Assembly: GCA_003550305.1 (NCBI GenBank)
Contig: QKYT01000122.1
Coordinates: 7,489-71,488 of the forward strand
Direction of reading: 5' to 3'
Origin: Glomus cerebriforme
Lineage: Eukaryota > Glomeromycota > Glomeromycetes > Glomerales > Glomeraceae
DNA length: 64,000 nt
Positions 36,019 to 50,379 of this stretch are shown piece after piece. Positions within the stretch are counted from its first letter, which is position 1, and each line of letters starts with the position of its first letter. The notes below the pieces were generated by a model. That model was not told the origin of the DNA, searched no databases, and saw nothing but the letters and a program-made list of their open reading frames with translations. A program made the translations under genes and the position numbers.

Positions 36019-37459
36019 TTATTGTTGAACGGAAATATCCAAAGATGATCCACTGACATTTTTATTAGATGCACTAGAAAGTTTAGAGCGAACATCATCT
36101 AATGAAAGTTTGCGAGCTTCGTCACCTGTAACATTATCACCAAATGGATGATTTTCTCGGTTATATACCCAAGATTCTACTGTTGGACGTGGATTAGAAG
36201 TGATTGTATCCAACTCATTTTTTATCAATCTACAAAAAGAAACTCGGTTGAAAATTAAAAAAAAAAATTTATCTCATAATTCTTCTTGAACTTACAAACA
36301 GAAAGAATCTAATTCCAAATCGTTTTCATCATAACCGAAAGGATTTTCAATTTCGCCGCCAATTCTTTTTTTTTTAAAAAAAAAACAACCAATGATTAAA
36401 CAATTAAAAGGAATAACTTGACAAAAGAAAATTAAGGTAAGAAAGATTAGACTTACTTCTCGATGCCCATTAAAATAATAGACGCTAGAAAAACAACAGG
36501 GATAGTAATATAATGAAGGTTTTTAACTAATTGAAAAGGTAAGCTAAGAACATAAATCCAAACAGTTTGACTTAAATGAATAGAATAAGCCAATGGAATA
36601 GGGCTTCTTAAAATTCTTTCAAATTGAGTCAAACAATCAACCATAGTATTTAATGCATTATACATAGAAGTTGTAGTTGGATTATCAACTTTTTTTAGTT
36701 GCGCACGAGAATCAATATATGATGAAAGATAAAGTGTTATTTCTAATGGTAAATTATGATTCACGGGTATTCGAGTACCTTTCTCTCTTTGATGTGGTTT
36801 AACTTTTGATTTAAACAACACAAACGTATCTTTTTTATCTTTATTTTCCCTAATTTCATTCTCTGCTACATCCTGATCTTCGATTGGTTCAAATCCTGGT
36901 AAATTACTTTTTATATTTGATATAAGATATTTTAAATCATCCCAATTACTTCCTTCCTCTTCTCGAAGATAATGTTTGGTAGCTACGGCAAATCCCAATA
37001 GTAAATTTATTGCCGTTTTCTTTTCTAAGATATCTTTTGTGCCTTCATCTTCTTTAACATTTATCCAAATATTTCTTGTAAGATTTCTTACAGCTACAAC
37101 TAAAACTGACCAAAGTCTTCTTCCTTCCCAATATCTAAAAGTAAAGATTCGGTTAACCTTTAATTTGTATAATTTTCACGAGTAAAGTAATTTTATTACC
37201 TGTCGTATGCAGTATTTGTTCTATAAGTAAGTAAAAGACCTACAACGAACCCAAGTATTGGAATAAAGGTTGAATCTATACTTAATTTAACATTAGTTTT
37301 TTCATAAAGTACGGTTACAATAATTGCTACTGTTGTAACCACTAAGGTAGACGGAAGTACTTTAGGCAAAACGGATCCCCTCCACCTAATACCATGAGGC
37401 TTATGGTATACATAAGGATTGTAAACTTTGGGTCGTCCAAATCCTCGACCATCAACCAT
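36019..37459 (-). CDS. Bestrophin-like (UPF0187) anion channel
   Basis: Membrane protein of the bestrophin/YneE family, which form anion channels; the fungal members are poorly characterised. It starts MVDGRGFGRPKVYNPYVY at 37459. Two N-terminal membrane segments follow (VLPSTLVVTTVAIIVTVLY and FIPILGFVVGLLL), with the family motif YRTNTAYDRYWEGRRLW. A long soluble insertion holds Glu/Lys-rich sequence, then the C-terminal membrane pair (SIHLSQTVWIYVLSLPFQL and ITIPVVFLASIILMGIE) and the signature GGEIENPFGYDENDLELDSF. The tail is hydrophilic. There are four exons. The start and all landmarks of the family are present. Confidence 0.88.
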
Positions 37460-37887
37460 TTTATTATTATTATGATTTGTAAAAACTTTTTAATACAACA
37501 TACATACAAAAGAGAAACGTTACATTATTTAAATATTTTTTTTTTATGAATTCGTACTTTTTTGGCGTAATTTTATGCTTACAGTAACTGATAACGTTTA
37601 ATAAATGATGTTTACATGCAGCTATCAAAGATTTTCAATCTCTTAAATTGTAATAGACAAATATAGAAAAATTTTTACTATAACAGGTTATTAACAGCTG
37701 CGAGAACGATATGCCAGGACATGTGGTAATCATGACAATAGACATTGTCACATGATCTTGAATTAGATTTATTTCAGTTGTACAAAATAAATTCAGTTTT
37801 TGGAGTTAGAAATGATTAAATTTTTATGAAGTTCTTTAAGAGTTTCGAGCATAGGATTTCTATAAGGGAAAAATGAAATAAAATAAT
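37460..37887. other. Spacer between two minus-strand genes
   Basis: About 430 bases holding the 3' end of the giant ASH gene and the promoter of the bestrophin-like gene. No other feature is seen. Confidence 0.35.
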
Positions 37888-40800
37888 TCAAAGGTAAAAC
37901 CTATTTATATTAGGGGAAAAAAGGTTAATATTGAAATTTATTTTATCCATTTCAGAACGACATCCTATACATACCCATTTTGCTAATATAGGTGGCCATA
38001 CTCTTACTTCGTTCTTTGTCGGATCAGGAGATTTAAGATAGGATGGTCGATATTTTTGGAATATTTTGTTTTCCAAAACGGTTCTTAAGTATATAAAAGT
38101 ATTAGAGTATTATTATATAAATATTACGAAGTGATATAAAGAGAATGCTTACCCAAATAATAGACTAGCTAATTGGAACCAATTTTCACCACTTTTAATC
38201 GTTGCATAGTAAACAAGTTGATCGACAATATATAAATATTGAATTTCAAGATCAGTTATCTTCTTTTTATCCTTTTAATTCAAAGAGAAATTAATATTAA
38301 AGCTTGCGAGTAACTGTAATAGTAATATAATTCTTACTTCATTAGTCTCAGCTGAATCAAAAACGTGTGTATTATTGTTGAAATTACTCAAGAAGCGAAC
38401 AGTGTAATTTTCGAGAATACTGTAAGTATATGATGATTTATAACCAGACGAAAACTAAAAAAAAAAGAATTAGGGTTATTAGGCTTTTTTGAAATCTAAT
38501 ATTATTTTAAATTAGATAATTAAAACACACCTGAAAATTTGATATATGACCAAAACTTATTCTTAAAGAAATCCAATAATTTTCGGAAGGACGATTCCTA
38601 TTATATACAGTTACAATTTCTTGTATATATTTTTCCTATAGATAAAATTAAAAAAAAAAATTATAATGTAAAATATGTAATATTATAGTATACTGTTAAA
38701 ATGAAAACTTACCCTTCGAACGCTTTCGGCATTTTTAATTAAAGATTTTAAATTAGGTCGTACCAAGATATTATGAACCGATTTTGGAGCTACTTCTTTA
38801 ACATCGTCGGATAATTCCAAATTGAAATACATTGTATCATTAACAATTTCATATTCCAAAGGTTTATCAAGTAAATTATTAATTTTTATTTCACGAAATT
38901 CTGGATTAAACTGGAAATTCCATTCATCGTCATCCTTATTATTAGAATAGCGACGCCATATTTTGCCTGAGCGGTAAAATATATGTTAAATTATAAACTA
39001 AATTTAACTAAAATATTAAACACGAATAACTTACCCATAAAAGCTTCCGTTTCATTATAACTAACTTGCAAAGATGGCATCCTGCATTCTGCCTTAAGTA
39101 ATACAGTCTGCTGATAGTCCTTTACGAGTCTACAATTCACATAAATTTCAATGGTCTTCTTTTCCACTAAATCTGGGTCTCTTTGATTACCACTATCAAG
39201 AAGCTCTTGTATTTCTCGAGAAGGTAAAGGTCTTGATCGCATATAAACTCGGACATGACTTTCTGGCTCAACGGTAAGTGTTTTAAATAATTTAACAGAC
39301 ATTCTTGAAGTGGAAAATAATATTTCCGTTGGATCATCATAATCAAGATTTGTTTGAAACTGGAGGGGAGAATAATTTCTTAAATAATGTAATAAAATTA
39401 TCATAACCTATAAATAAAGATATTACAATATGCATACCGTAAATTCTAAAGGTACATTTTCCCTATTATATATAACCATGCTACGGGCAGAATATTCAGA
39501 ACCATAAAATAAATTAAACATTTCTATCCATGTTTGGCTAGTATCCACACCATTTACATAAATATCAAAGACATGATTATTAGCTAATGAAACATTAGCC
39601 CCTCTTTTTAAATTTTGTCTGGCAACAACCTAAAGAGTATTAAAGTTGATTGTTACAAAACTTATAGGTTAATTGTCTATATACCAGAATAAAATTTTTT
39701 TTTTAATATACAGAACATACCTCCATCATAACTCTGATAGTCTTGGTATCTGAAGGATTATCCAAATTTTTGATAATCAGATATGTTGAATAAACGTTAC
39801 GGATGCTCGTCGAAAAACTCAAAGTTATCGTGTGTACATGGGTATATTGACGATAATGTTCATCAGCTAACGCTTCTAAAGTACCTTCAGTTCGACCTAT
39901 ATTTAACCAATTTTTATCACTAGCTGAGACAGTTTTAATTTCATATGAAACTCGTTTTAATGTGGTATTTTCAAGAGTCAATTTCTTTACTATAGGAGTC
40001 GGTCCAAGATCTTGTTGTCCTAAATCGAGTTCATAACGACCACCAATATCTGTGGCTTCTCCAATTCTTTTGCATCCGCGTAAAGTTATGAAAGGAAAAT
40101 CAGATGAAGTACCCTTATAAGAATATCGCCTGTCTTGTGAAACTGTCAAATGTCCCGTTTGAGTAGATTTAAACAAATGAAAACGAGGTTCCACAGCTTC
40201 TTCAGGTACCGAAGAAGAAAGTTCTTCAATTCTGGGTTTCTTACGAGGTTCACAAGTGACAGATTCAATACCAACGAGGACAATTTTATCATGACTAGAT
40301 AAAGAGTTAAGATCTATAATACGAATCTTAATATCTTCCGAAACTGCTATTGTAGAATCCACGAGTTCAATTTTTAAATTGAAAGTTTGCCCAGGTTCAA
40401 TAGTTCCGTATCCATTATCATCTAACGGGAAAACATTGATAATTTCTTTAGCTGAAAGTTCCATTGGTCCTTCGATGATTACTTTGAAAGATAGTGGAAT
40501 TTTCTTTGACAAATTTGTTATAATGACAGATTCTGTTTGTGGTAAAATATCTTCAGAATCACCAGATGCTTCTATTTTTTCACCTTTGTTCGAAGCATAT
40601 ACTTTACTTTTCCGAATCGGTGACGATTTACTATTATCGTCGTTAGTAATTTCATTATCGGAAGAGTAAAACTCTGTCTTAAAACGAATCTTCTTAGTTG
40701 AAACAGAAAATGTGGGAGATTCTGTAATAAAACCCCGTATCGGTATAATCTCAGCCACTGTATCATCTTCATTATTTTGTTTTGTATCTACCCAAAGTTT

Positions 40801-43800
40801 TCCAAAGGTAACACCATCAGGATTTACGAGATATAAAGACTCTTGAGGTATACGGCTAGTTTCAATTGGATAAGCACGAACTCTAACTTCAATTGAACCG
40901 TGAGCGCTGATAGAAACACTACCAACTAATGGTGAATTCGAAAATCTCGATAGGATATCAATTTTGATAAAATTAGAAATATAAGGAGAGAGTTCCATTC
41001 CAATTTCGAAACGAATGTCTTTTTCACTTATATTATGAATTGTGAACCATGCATCACAGGGAAAATCAGATCGAGGGATAGGATGATAAAGAGTAGGCAA
41101 TACAAGTTCACCCTGAATCAAACGATCAAATTTAAGCTCAAATAGAGTAAGTGTAGCTTGTACATGTAAGGTCATTATATTGTGAGGATTATACATGTTT
41201 AGAACATTAACATAGAATATTCGTTCGCCAGCAGAAAAATTTTCAATCCTACGAGGCTTGAGGACTGCTGTTATTATCTGATCAACGAGTGGTTCCACTG
41301 TACGTTTCAAAGCAATCACACCTTTGTACTGCGCCTTTGAACCGTCATCATTTATTCCTAATATTTCAATACAGTCAGGACTTTGTAATTCATAGTGTAA
41401 AGGAATTTCTGACAAATTACGCAAAGTGAATTGAAATTCTGCCAAAGAATTCGAATGTCTTATTTTTCCAAGATTGATCATAGTCGTGCTTAATTCACCT
41501 TTCGGAACACAAAAATTAGCATTTAAATCTATCAATTTTAATGTAAGCCCTTGCGTTATATCATTTAAGAGAAGCACGCCTTGAATTTTCACCTTTTTAC
41601 CATCTTCAATTAACTTTAATTCTTCGTTAGTTAAAGAGTTAGGCTGAGGACAACTTACATAAAGATGTGCTTTGTAACCAGGTTTCAATTCAACTATAAG
41701 TCCACATCTATGAAATGGATCAATTACATTTAACTCTTCATTATAATTTTCAATGATCCTTGTATCTCCGAAAGGTCCCCATCTAACCTTAATATCCAAG
41801 TCACTTACTGGTCTAATTCGCATAATATCAGTTGATGATTTGTTACATATTTCAATACAACGTTCATATAACGGAACCACTGTTGCTTGATACCCTTTTT
41901 GAATAACAGCTTTGAGATCCAATTTGCTTTCGCTGCTTTCTGAGTCAGAATCCGTCAATTTAGATTCTGATTCAATAATTGTTGTGGAAATATTCTCCCA
42001 GGAAAGTAAAGGCAATTTACCAGAATCCTTTGTGTTTTCAATTATCATCGATGTTTTCTCAAGTACAATATGTTTAGTTATAGAACTTTCTTCTCGAGTC
42101 AAAAATCCGAGTGTATTATTATCAACAAATAGACGGATTTCTACTTCAACAACCTGGCCCGTATTGTTTTTATTGGTAACAATAATTTTATCTCTCAAAA
42201 GTCCATATTTTGATGTGGTGACTCTAAAATTAATTAAAGCAATTGATTTATCTTCTAACTCACTCTCACATGGGGAAATATTAATATCCTTAAGGGACGT
42301 AACTTCCTGACTATCACGTTGACAATATTTACATTCCCACCCATCTAAACTTCCATATGTACGATCTAATAAAATATTTCCGCTAGGACATTCAACTACG
42401 TAATCTAATGGTAAACGACTAGACATATTACGAATGGTAAAAGAGCCATAGAATGTCTCACCGATAGACGTAGTAGACCCAAGTGATATTAGCTTTTCCG
42501 ATACCGATAATATAGAACGGCCTATTAAAGAAATGAACTTGACAGTTTGGGTGATGGCCTCGATTAATTCTGTTTCATCAGATTTCTGCGTAAATGATGA
42601 GCGCGTATTTTCTTTTACTTGAACAGAAAATTTAATACCACCAATTAATTCGCGACATTCACCATTGGAAATGATATTACGGTCTACAATATTTGTCCCA
42701 TTTACTGAACTACCCGTTGTTGTTCCTGCGTTAACATTTCTTCTTGATGTAGGAACTACACTTAATAAATTTGGATGTAGAGCAACCCAGACAGTGGTCA
42801 CCGATTTTTTTTTTAACAAAGTTTTAGAGACTTGTCCACGTATTCCATTTTCGTCAAGAAAAACGGACACTTGCAATGATAAATTACTTTGAGCAGTAAT
42901 ATAAACATCATCATCGGAAATATTTTCTACAATTAAGGGTGTTACTTGTGAAAATTTCCGCCCGGGATCAACATAGCAATAACCTAAATTTAATTCAGAT
43001 TGCCCATCATCACGAAGCGATGGAAATCGTAAATATTGGGAATAATGTACGTAGCCGTGAAGAACAAAAGTATACTCTACTTTTGTTGCACTATTTCGTA
43101 CTTGTAATTTGTGAGATTGCTTTCCAACTACTGTGGCAGTAACTGAAAAATCTACACGACGAGTTTCTTGAGATGATAATGTCCCATATTTTTGGTTAAT
43201 TTGAAAAAATGCTCTTTCATCCTCTGAAATAATAATTTCATAATCTAATGGATGATTACTTCGATTTGACAATTTAAAGTAATAATTATGACTTTGATTA
43301 ACCTCAAGTCTTCCTATATCCAATGTCGTCGGTTCCAAAACTAAATGCTCAGTTTCAGGCAAAGTTTCCCCGTGTTCTATATGTGAAGAGAATTCTTTGA
43401 TTGGAGATTTATCGATAAACGCTGAAGAAGTCACATCAAACCCTTTTAATGATGGAGAACCAGGAAATTTGCGTAATGTAAACGGGGAAGGTCTTTCTTT
43501 AACAATATTTTCTCCGATTTCTGAAACTATTCCTGATAACTCGGATGTCGAACTTGTCAAACTTGATTCTGACTTGTTTTCACTATTATTAAATATTTCA
43601 TCTGACGAAGCGCTAGAATGATTATAACAAACTGTAGCTTTAAAAACGACAGTTTTCATTGCATCTGTATTTTTATGTTCATGAACAAAAATCCGACTAG
43701 TAATTGTTTCTTGAGAGGGCCTTTGGGATATATTCTCGGTATTTATTGCAATAGCTTTAAAATAAATATAAATAGTTTTTGATGTACGAGGTTCCATAGT

Positions 43801-46800
43801 AAATATGATTGATGTTGGTGTTTTTTTATATTTGGGAACTTCCTTTCCGCTAATTAAATTGGACATATTTGAACGTTTAATCGATAGATCGAAATTTTTG
43901 TCAATACGTAAAGCTGGTTTGCTAGAAGTGTGAGCATGTTCGTTAAGACGTTCAGAATCTTCAAGTGGAGTTTGTTGTCCATCGCTGAGAATATCTGACT
44001 TTTCATCCTTGATGAACTCATTATTATTGCCAATTGAAGCATCTTCCTCTAATTCATTATAATTATCATCATCCTTTCTTGTTTCACCTCGTCGTAACTT
44101 TTCCAACTTTTTCTCTATTTTTTTCACCTTTTCCTCTCGTCCTTTACGTTTTGCAATCTTCACTTTCCGTTCAAGATTTTCAATTTCTTCTTCTGCTTCT
44201 TCACTAAGAAGCCCACTATTTATTGAAGACCCATCATTGTCTTCCTTAAGTACAAAGCTTAGCTCACCACAACACCATTCAAATTTAAGTTCTTGTGGAT
44301 CAATGCGAACCTCTAACGTACGAGATAGTTTGTTAGTATTGATAATTGTGAAATGCTGAACTTGTGATGCATTTTCATTAATTAAACAAGCCCCAAAATT
44401 CATATTCAAAGGCTGGATAAAAAAATTTGATTGTTTCTTTATAATAGCCTTAACCGAAATCACCTGATCATTATCTCGATCCTGGATGTTCATGATTTCC
44501 AACTTTTCATGAAATTGTCCAGGAAGACTCGGATTAAATGTAAACTCTATTTCTTTTTTACCATATCCACGAACAACTCCCATATTTCCGGTATTAAACA
44601 CGATGTAATCTGAAGAAATTGATCCCGATTTTCGAATATAATACAATAACGGAACTTCGCTCCGATTTTGTATGAGGATTTTTTTACTTCGACGTTCATT
44701 TTTATCCATTATCCCAAAATTTATATTTTTTTGACCTAAATCCATAATTGAACTACATATAGTTGTATTAACCATAAGTTCCCTAACAGGAATTTGACTT
44801 TGATCACCTCGTAGCAAAACATCAAATTGTGGCTGCTGGATTTCTCTATCAAAATCAATAAGACGAATGAAAATTTTAGCATCATATTTCTTTGGTAATC
44901 CTTGAATCGTTGGTCTTAATTGTCGCTTTGGCGTAAAGACAACAATTATTTGTCTTTCTCCGTTAGGCGGAATTTCTACCATTTTAACAGGAACAATCTG
45001 ATTATCTCTTATACGATTCTGTAATTCACGTAAAAGAGTCATTCGTTTATGAACATAAGCTGCTTCTATAGAAGGCTTTGGAAATAATGGTGGCGAGGTC
45101 CCATTATTTTTTTCTAGTATAGCAATGAGTGATTCTATCGGCATGCTTGATAATGTTTCTTCTTCATTCATATTGGTTGTCTGGCTATTTCCTGAGGAAA
45201 TATTTATCGAACCATTATTTTTGTTCTCAAAGTCTCTCTTTTGCAATTTTTCATGAGATAATTTATTCATGTTAATATCGCTTAAATTAATTTGAGTATT
45301 ATTTAATGTTCTAATACCTTTCACTCTCTTAACTGTAGGACTCTTGCCAAGCACAGATGCTTTACTCATTGAGACCTTTAATGGTCGTCTCCTTGGGGAT
45401 CGCATCATTGAAGAACTTGCTAAATCAAGATAAGATGCACTTGATAAAGAAGAATCTGATAATGCACTATCAAGCAAGGCATGTGGGCTATGTGATAAAC
45501 TTGTTTGAATTTTTCCACTAGCATTTAAATTCGCTTTAGCAATGTCAATATTAGATCGCTTATTCCCAATAGACTCTAAAAGTTTTTCGCGTCTTTCAAG
45601 CTTAGAGGAATTATTTTGTTCATTTTCTCCACTATCAGCCATGTTAATATCAGCACAATTTTTTGTAATCGAATGAAGAACTTCGGAGTTGATTGTATCA
45701 ACACTTTTTATAAGCTTTTGATACATGATTATCTCAGGTAATAAAGAAGTTATCTCAAGAACTAAATTCTTTTTACTAATATTATGAATTGTAAATGTTC
45801 GAATACTCGGAGAATTTATCACAGTAAGCCCAAAATCAATAAAATTACCACCAGTGGAGGTCAAAATTCGATAAAATAGGGAATGAAAAGTAACCCGATT
45901 CTTGTCAATATTTGTACTTCTAACTTGTATGATTTGATCGTTATCGCGATTTTGCAAGTTGACAACAGTAATTTGCTTTCGATAATCAACATTAACCTTT
46001 CTTGGGTACATATAAAGTTTGACTTCAGTTGATAGTTTTGGCGGAATAATAATTTCATCCCGGGTGCAATTAAGCACTTTTGAAACAAACTGTAACTCTA
46101 CACGAGCTGTTAATTCAGATAAGTTAGTGATTTTGACAGGAGCAGATTTTGGAGTACCAACATCTGTATCTCCAAAATTAACTTCTTTAGGATTTACTTC
46201 AATAAAAGAAGTACAACTCCTAGCTCTACATTGAATAATTTTGCGTTCATGTCCATCTGATCTCACACTGGTAGAACTTGAATTAACAGGTACATATTGT
46301 AGAATAATACGAAATGTTCTTCGCGTTAACCGTCCAGCTTTAAAATCGTTGGCGGATGAATCTTTTTCAGGACGATATGAAACTTGAACCGTTTTCTCTC
46401 TTCCGGGTCCAAAAATTACTTCCTCAATTTGAGTAATCTCATCTGAAGTTTCCAGTACCAAATTTCCTTTCTCTAAAGTATCTTTAATCATAAATCCCTT
46501 TCCAGAATCACTACCTCCCAAAAAACCTTCCATATCTGAACCTACAATATTACTGAAGCGATGCCCGCTTGCTAACCTTGATGCTTCTGATTGTGATTCT
46601 TTTATATAAGATAATCTTTCTACAGAAGATACTAATCCATCGATTTCATGAGGCGATTGTGGTCGCGAACTAACTTCGCTACCTATAGAGCTCGTATTAA
46701 TAGGAGTATTACTAGTAGTCGGTGTACTACCTGAAACGTTTACAACATCTTTAAAATGATGATGAAAGGAAGTCATGTCTTCTGCATAATCACTGTTATC

Positions 46801-48420
46801 CTTTAGATCTATTTTATTACGCTCTATCAAATTGTCTGTTTTCAAATGGAATAAAACTTCTGCATTTTCAGCAGAAAAATGAATTTCTAATGGTACTTCA
46901 CTAACATTCTTTAAAATTAACTGTTGTATACTCCATACTCCTGCACAACAGTCACCAAAATCTAGAATATTACCACTACTAACGACCAACGATTCTTCTC
47001 TTAAAACTGATCTCACAACTGCATGAATTCTGCTTTGTAAAATATTTGAAGGATCATTTGCATTCTCAATCTGTAAGTCATAATTAAATTCTCCTATTTC
47101 TCTAGGTTTAAATGTGACTCTAATTCTTCTATGGGAATAGCTTGGTATAGGCTTATCATCTAGTAATTCACCAGTGTCGTAATCCGTGAATTTTAACCAA
47201 TCTTCACGTTCAAAATTTGACAGATCTACCGTATTTAAAAGCCAATATAACTCAATTTCGGAACGATTCCATATAGTAAAATCTTTGAAATAAGTACCAC
47301 CGTTTACACAATCATCAAAATTAATCCCAGTTTCTCCAACATCGGTCCACAATACTGAACGACAAACTTTAGAACGAAACTTAACAGTGATCTGATAATC
47401 TGCTTTGGAAGAGCTGCTTATCGATTCGATATCACGAGGAGATACGGCTTAAATAATACAATGCAGAAAAAATAGAATTTCGGAAAATTTAATAAATTAG
47501 CATTAATAAAAATTATAACAAAGTATAAACATCAGACTGATCGAACCTTGATCAGTTTCATTTGTTAGGGCCAAAGAGTTAGTACCGTAAGTGGCTGTGC
47601 CATCAGTATTAGAAAGCCCAATATTTGATATTTCCATGTTTTCAGCATCCTGTTGCTTATCGATAATATAGGAAAAAAAGAATAATAGTCCATTGACTTC
47701 AAAGAAATCATAAGTTTCATCCTCTTCAGACGATTGTGTGAAAACATTAGTATTTAACCTTGTTTCATCAATCCCATTGGAAATTCCTGCACTAGATACC
47801 CCGATGATATCATTCGTTGAAGAAGGTAAACCTTGATCTTCCTCAGACCTACGGTTTTTATGATGAACATCTGGCAGAAAGACCAAAATTATCTTTTGTG
47901 AACATCCCTGAGGAATAATTACTTCTTCTATATGATTCACGTAATTAAAAAGTTGGTTGAATTCATGGCCATTCATATTATCACTAAAAGCGCCAGCAGC
48001 AGCAGCAGCAACAGTATTCGTTGCAATATTAATTAATGAGCTATCTAATGAAACATTAAATAATGTGCTATTGTCTTCCTCCGATATAGAAGTTGAATTA
48101 AGCTCAGAAGAAGTTAACAACAAATCTGCTTTTTGAGAATCTATGTCAGGAAGATTTTCATTTTTAAGTTGAAACGCGATTTGCGAACCAAGATTAGAAC
48201 GTAATTTTACTAATATTGTAGATTGTGAAATATTGCGAATTTCAAAACGTCTTAGTGCATGAAGACCATTCAAATAAACTTTTTCTAATACAAGACGGCT
48301 AGGAATATTCACAAGTTCGAACAACGGTGAGAAAGTTGTCTGTGAATGATAGTGAGGGACGGAAGTAAATCGTGTAGTATTACTTCCACTCACTGTTTGA
48401 GAAAACTGGTCTGTCGACAT
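37888..48420 (-). CDS. Giant ASH/Ig-like-repeat protein of more than 3,000 residues
   Basis: Very long gene starting at the ATG at 48420 (MSTDQFSQTVSGSNTTRF). Exon 1 runs to about 47,530, a single exon of some 7.7 kb covers about 47,456-39,721, and roughly seven small exons carry the C-terminus to 37888. At least a dozen modules share the pattern (D/N)FG or LG, then 10-20 residues, then a strand and N(x)S(E/K)xPL. Examples are NFGDTDVGTPKSAPVKITNL, DFGLTVINSPSIRTFTIHNI, NFGIMDKNERRSKKILIQNR, SLGSTTSIGETFYGSFTIRN and NLGKIRHSNSLAEFQFTLRN. This is the ASPM-SPD2-Hydin (ASH/MSP-like) immunoglobulin fold. Between them lie Ser-rich linkers, a poly-Ala run and a charged coiled coil (EEIENLERKVKIAKRK; about 44,200). 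There is no signal peptide, membrane segment or enzymatic motif. The function is unknown; a scaffold is the natural guess. Confidence 0.82.
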
Positions 48421-48839
48421 CACTATAGATCTGTTATTATATTATTGAAATTCGTAAAAAAGTCAAATCCTTAAAAAATATTAGAGGGGAATATCCTTTT
48501 TTTTTTTTGACAAACTTATTTTAAAGGGGAATATGTTAATAAACAATAAGTCAGGAATTGAGCGTGTAGTATGCTCCGGCTGTACAAACTGTATGTATAC
48601 GAAACTGCATTGTCTTTTATACCTGACTTTTCATGAGGACAAATTGAAGTTGTCCTCTAGTGTGAGTTGAGTTTGTTTTTTTCTGTTTAGATTTCAGATT
48701 ATAGCAGATTTATAATAATGCTGATAATGCAAAAGTTGGTATGATCATCATTCATAATTTTTTAAAAATTCTCAAACAATAGTTTTAAGTTTCAATTTTT
48801 ATCACGCTTCTAATAATTTTTTTTTATTTGCTAAAAATT
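48421..48839. promoter_or_regulatory. Shared divergent promoter of the ASH-repeat gene and SGF73
   Basis: About 420 bases between the two start codons, AT-rich with T runs near 48500 and 48820. No specific site was recognised. Confidence 0.35.
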
Positions 48840-50379
48840 ATGAACAAAGATTGGAAGACTTTAGTTACTACTAATTCATTATCACTCTTTAATAATAATA
48901 AAGACGACCCTAAATGGGAACTTCCAACGTTCCGCGTTCCTTCAGATGTTCCGTCATTAGAGGAGTCAGTTACAGATCCTTCTTCTTGGAAGGAATTTAA
49001 AGATGCTACCTTAAACGAAGATTGTATGAAAAGTTAACCTTTTTTCTCAACATACTTTACAGTAAAATACTAAAATTATGTAATAAATATTTTTTTCGTT
49101 TATTTTATTAGTTGACAATGATGATGCAGTATTAGCTTCAAATGGAGAAGTTAACGCTCCTTCAACCACCTCTAGGTTTAACTATTATGATATCCTTTGT
49201 TTTACTAACAACAAAAAGCTGGAAAATCGTGGCGCAGTAATAAATTTCCTTAACCACTTCTAAACATATGAAAACATATGGCTGTAAGCCTTTGAAAGAT
49301 GAATCAGGTATCGTAAACTGTAACGAATGTTCAAAAAAAATTTTGCCACGCGGGTTTATTGATCATTCTGGTATTTTGTACTTTTATTTCTTTTTTCAAC
49401 GATATTTACGCTGATAATAATGATATATGTTAAATTTGTTATTTCTTCATTATAGCTAATTGTGAAAAAATAAAAGCGGACGCGCTTGAAGCTGCTCAAA
49501 ATGTGGATATATCTACAGAATCGTCAGTTGCTGATTTAGCTATCAATAAAAATACAAAAAATTCCACCACAGAAACCTATAATTCAAGTAAGAAACGTAA
49601 GAAATCGGTCGAAGGTATGTATATTCTGTTAGTTCCATTCGTTTTATTTCAATAATTCCTTAAAAACATATATATTGTAATGTAGTTGAAGTAACTGATA
49701 CTAAAAGACCTAATTCTCCGACGACGGTGGGAGCTAAAACGTCTCCTGAGAAAAAACAAAAGGTTAAAAAGGAAAAAGAAAAGAAGAAAGGCACAGGACG
49801 GCATAAAGGTTATAAATAAGATATCAATTTAACAATAATTTTTTAAATTCAATATCATATTTTAATATTTGTTCTTAATTTCAATTTAGGACCTATTGAC
49901 TTGGACAAACAATGTGGAGTAGTTGCACCACCTAACAATACACCTTGTACACGTTCATTGACTTGTAAAAGTCATTCGATGGCCTCTAAACGAGGTGTAT
50001 TGGGTAGATCGCAATCATATGATATTCTACTTGCTCAATATCAGAAAAAGTCTATCGGACGTCCTCAAAGTAGGTTCGCGTAATTTATATAGGAATTATC
50101 ATAATTTAATATTTGTATTGTCTAATTTATTTCGTCTCGAAAGATAATGGTGTGCCAAATAATAAGCAAGATAATACAAAGAAAGATGGGAAAGTAGTTA
50201 TTCCCGAAAAAGATGAGGAGGTAGTCGATTCTGATGAAGAGGTTGACGCTGTCATGGAAGCGATAATGTATAGTAAACCTCAGCCGCTCGTCACGCGATC
50301 GACATCTTACGTTCCACAAAGGAGTGATTACTTCATTTATAATGACATTAATGATATTCTTCCAAAAGGAGTTGCTTAA
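48840..50379 (+). CDS. SGF73: SAGA subunit Sgf73 / ataxin-7 homologue
   Basis: Scaffold of the SAGA histone-deubiquitinase module. It anchors Ubp8, Sgf11 and Sus1 and links them to the rest of SAGA. It starts [17 protein letters not shown]; the N-terminus contains [13 protein letters not shown]. An N-terminal zinc finger follows: [20 protein letters not shown] (about 49,320-49,460). The diagnostic SCA7 domain is [20 protein letters not shown] followed by [20 protein letters not shown] and [13 protein letters not shown] (about 49,890-50,060), with the Cys and His zinc ligands in place. A basic region ([14 protein letters not shown]) precedes it and an acidic stretch follows. There are about six exons. 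I could not join the exon ending near 49,190 to the finger exon cleanly: the frame leading into [10 protein letters not shown] meets a stop at about 49,243. The gene converges on SUS1. Confidence 0.85.

Noticed and set aside
40379..43621. Several plus-strand ORFs of 67-132 codons
   Set aside because: All lie antisense within the long exon of the ASH-repeat gene and have no features of their own.
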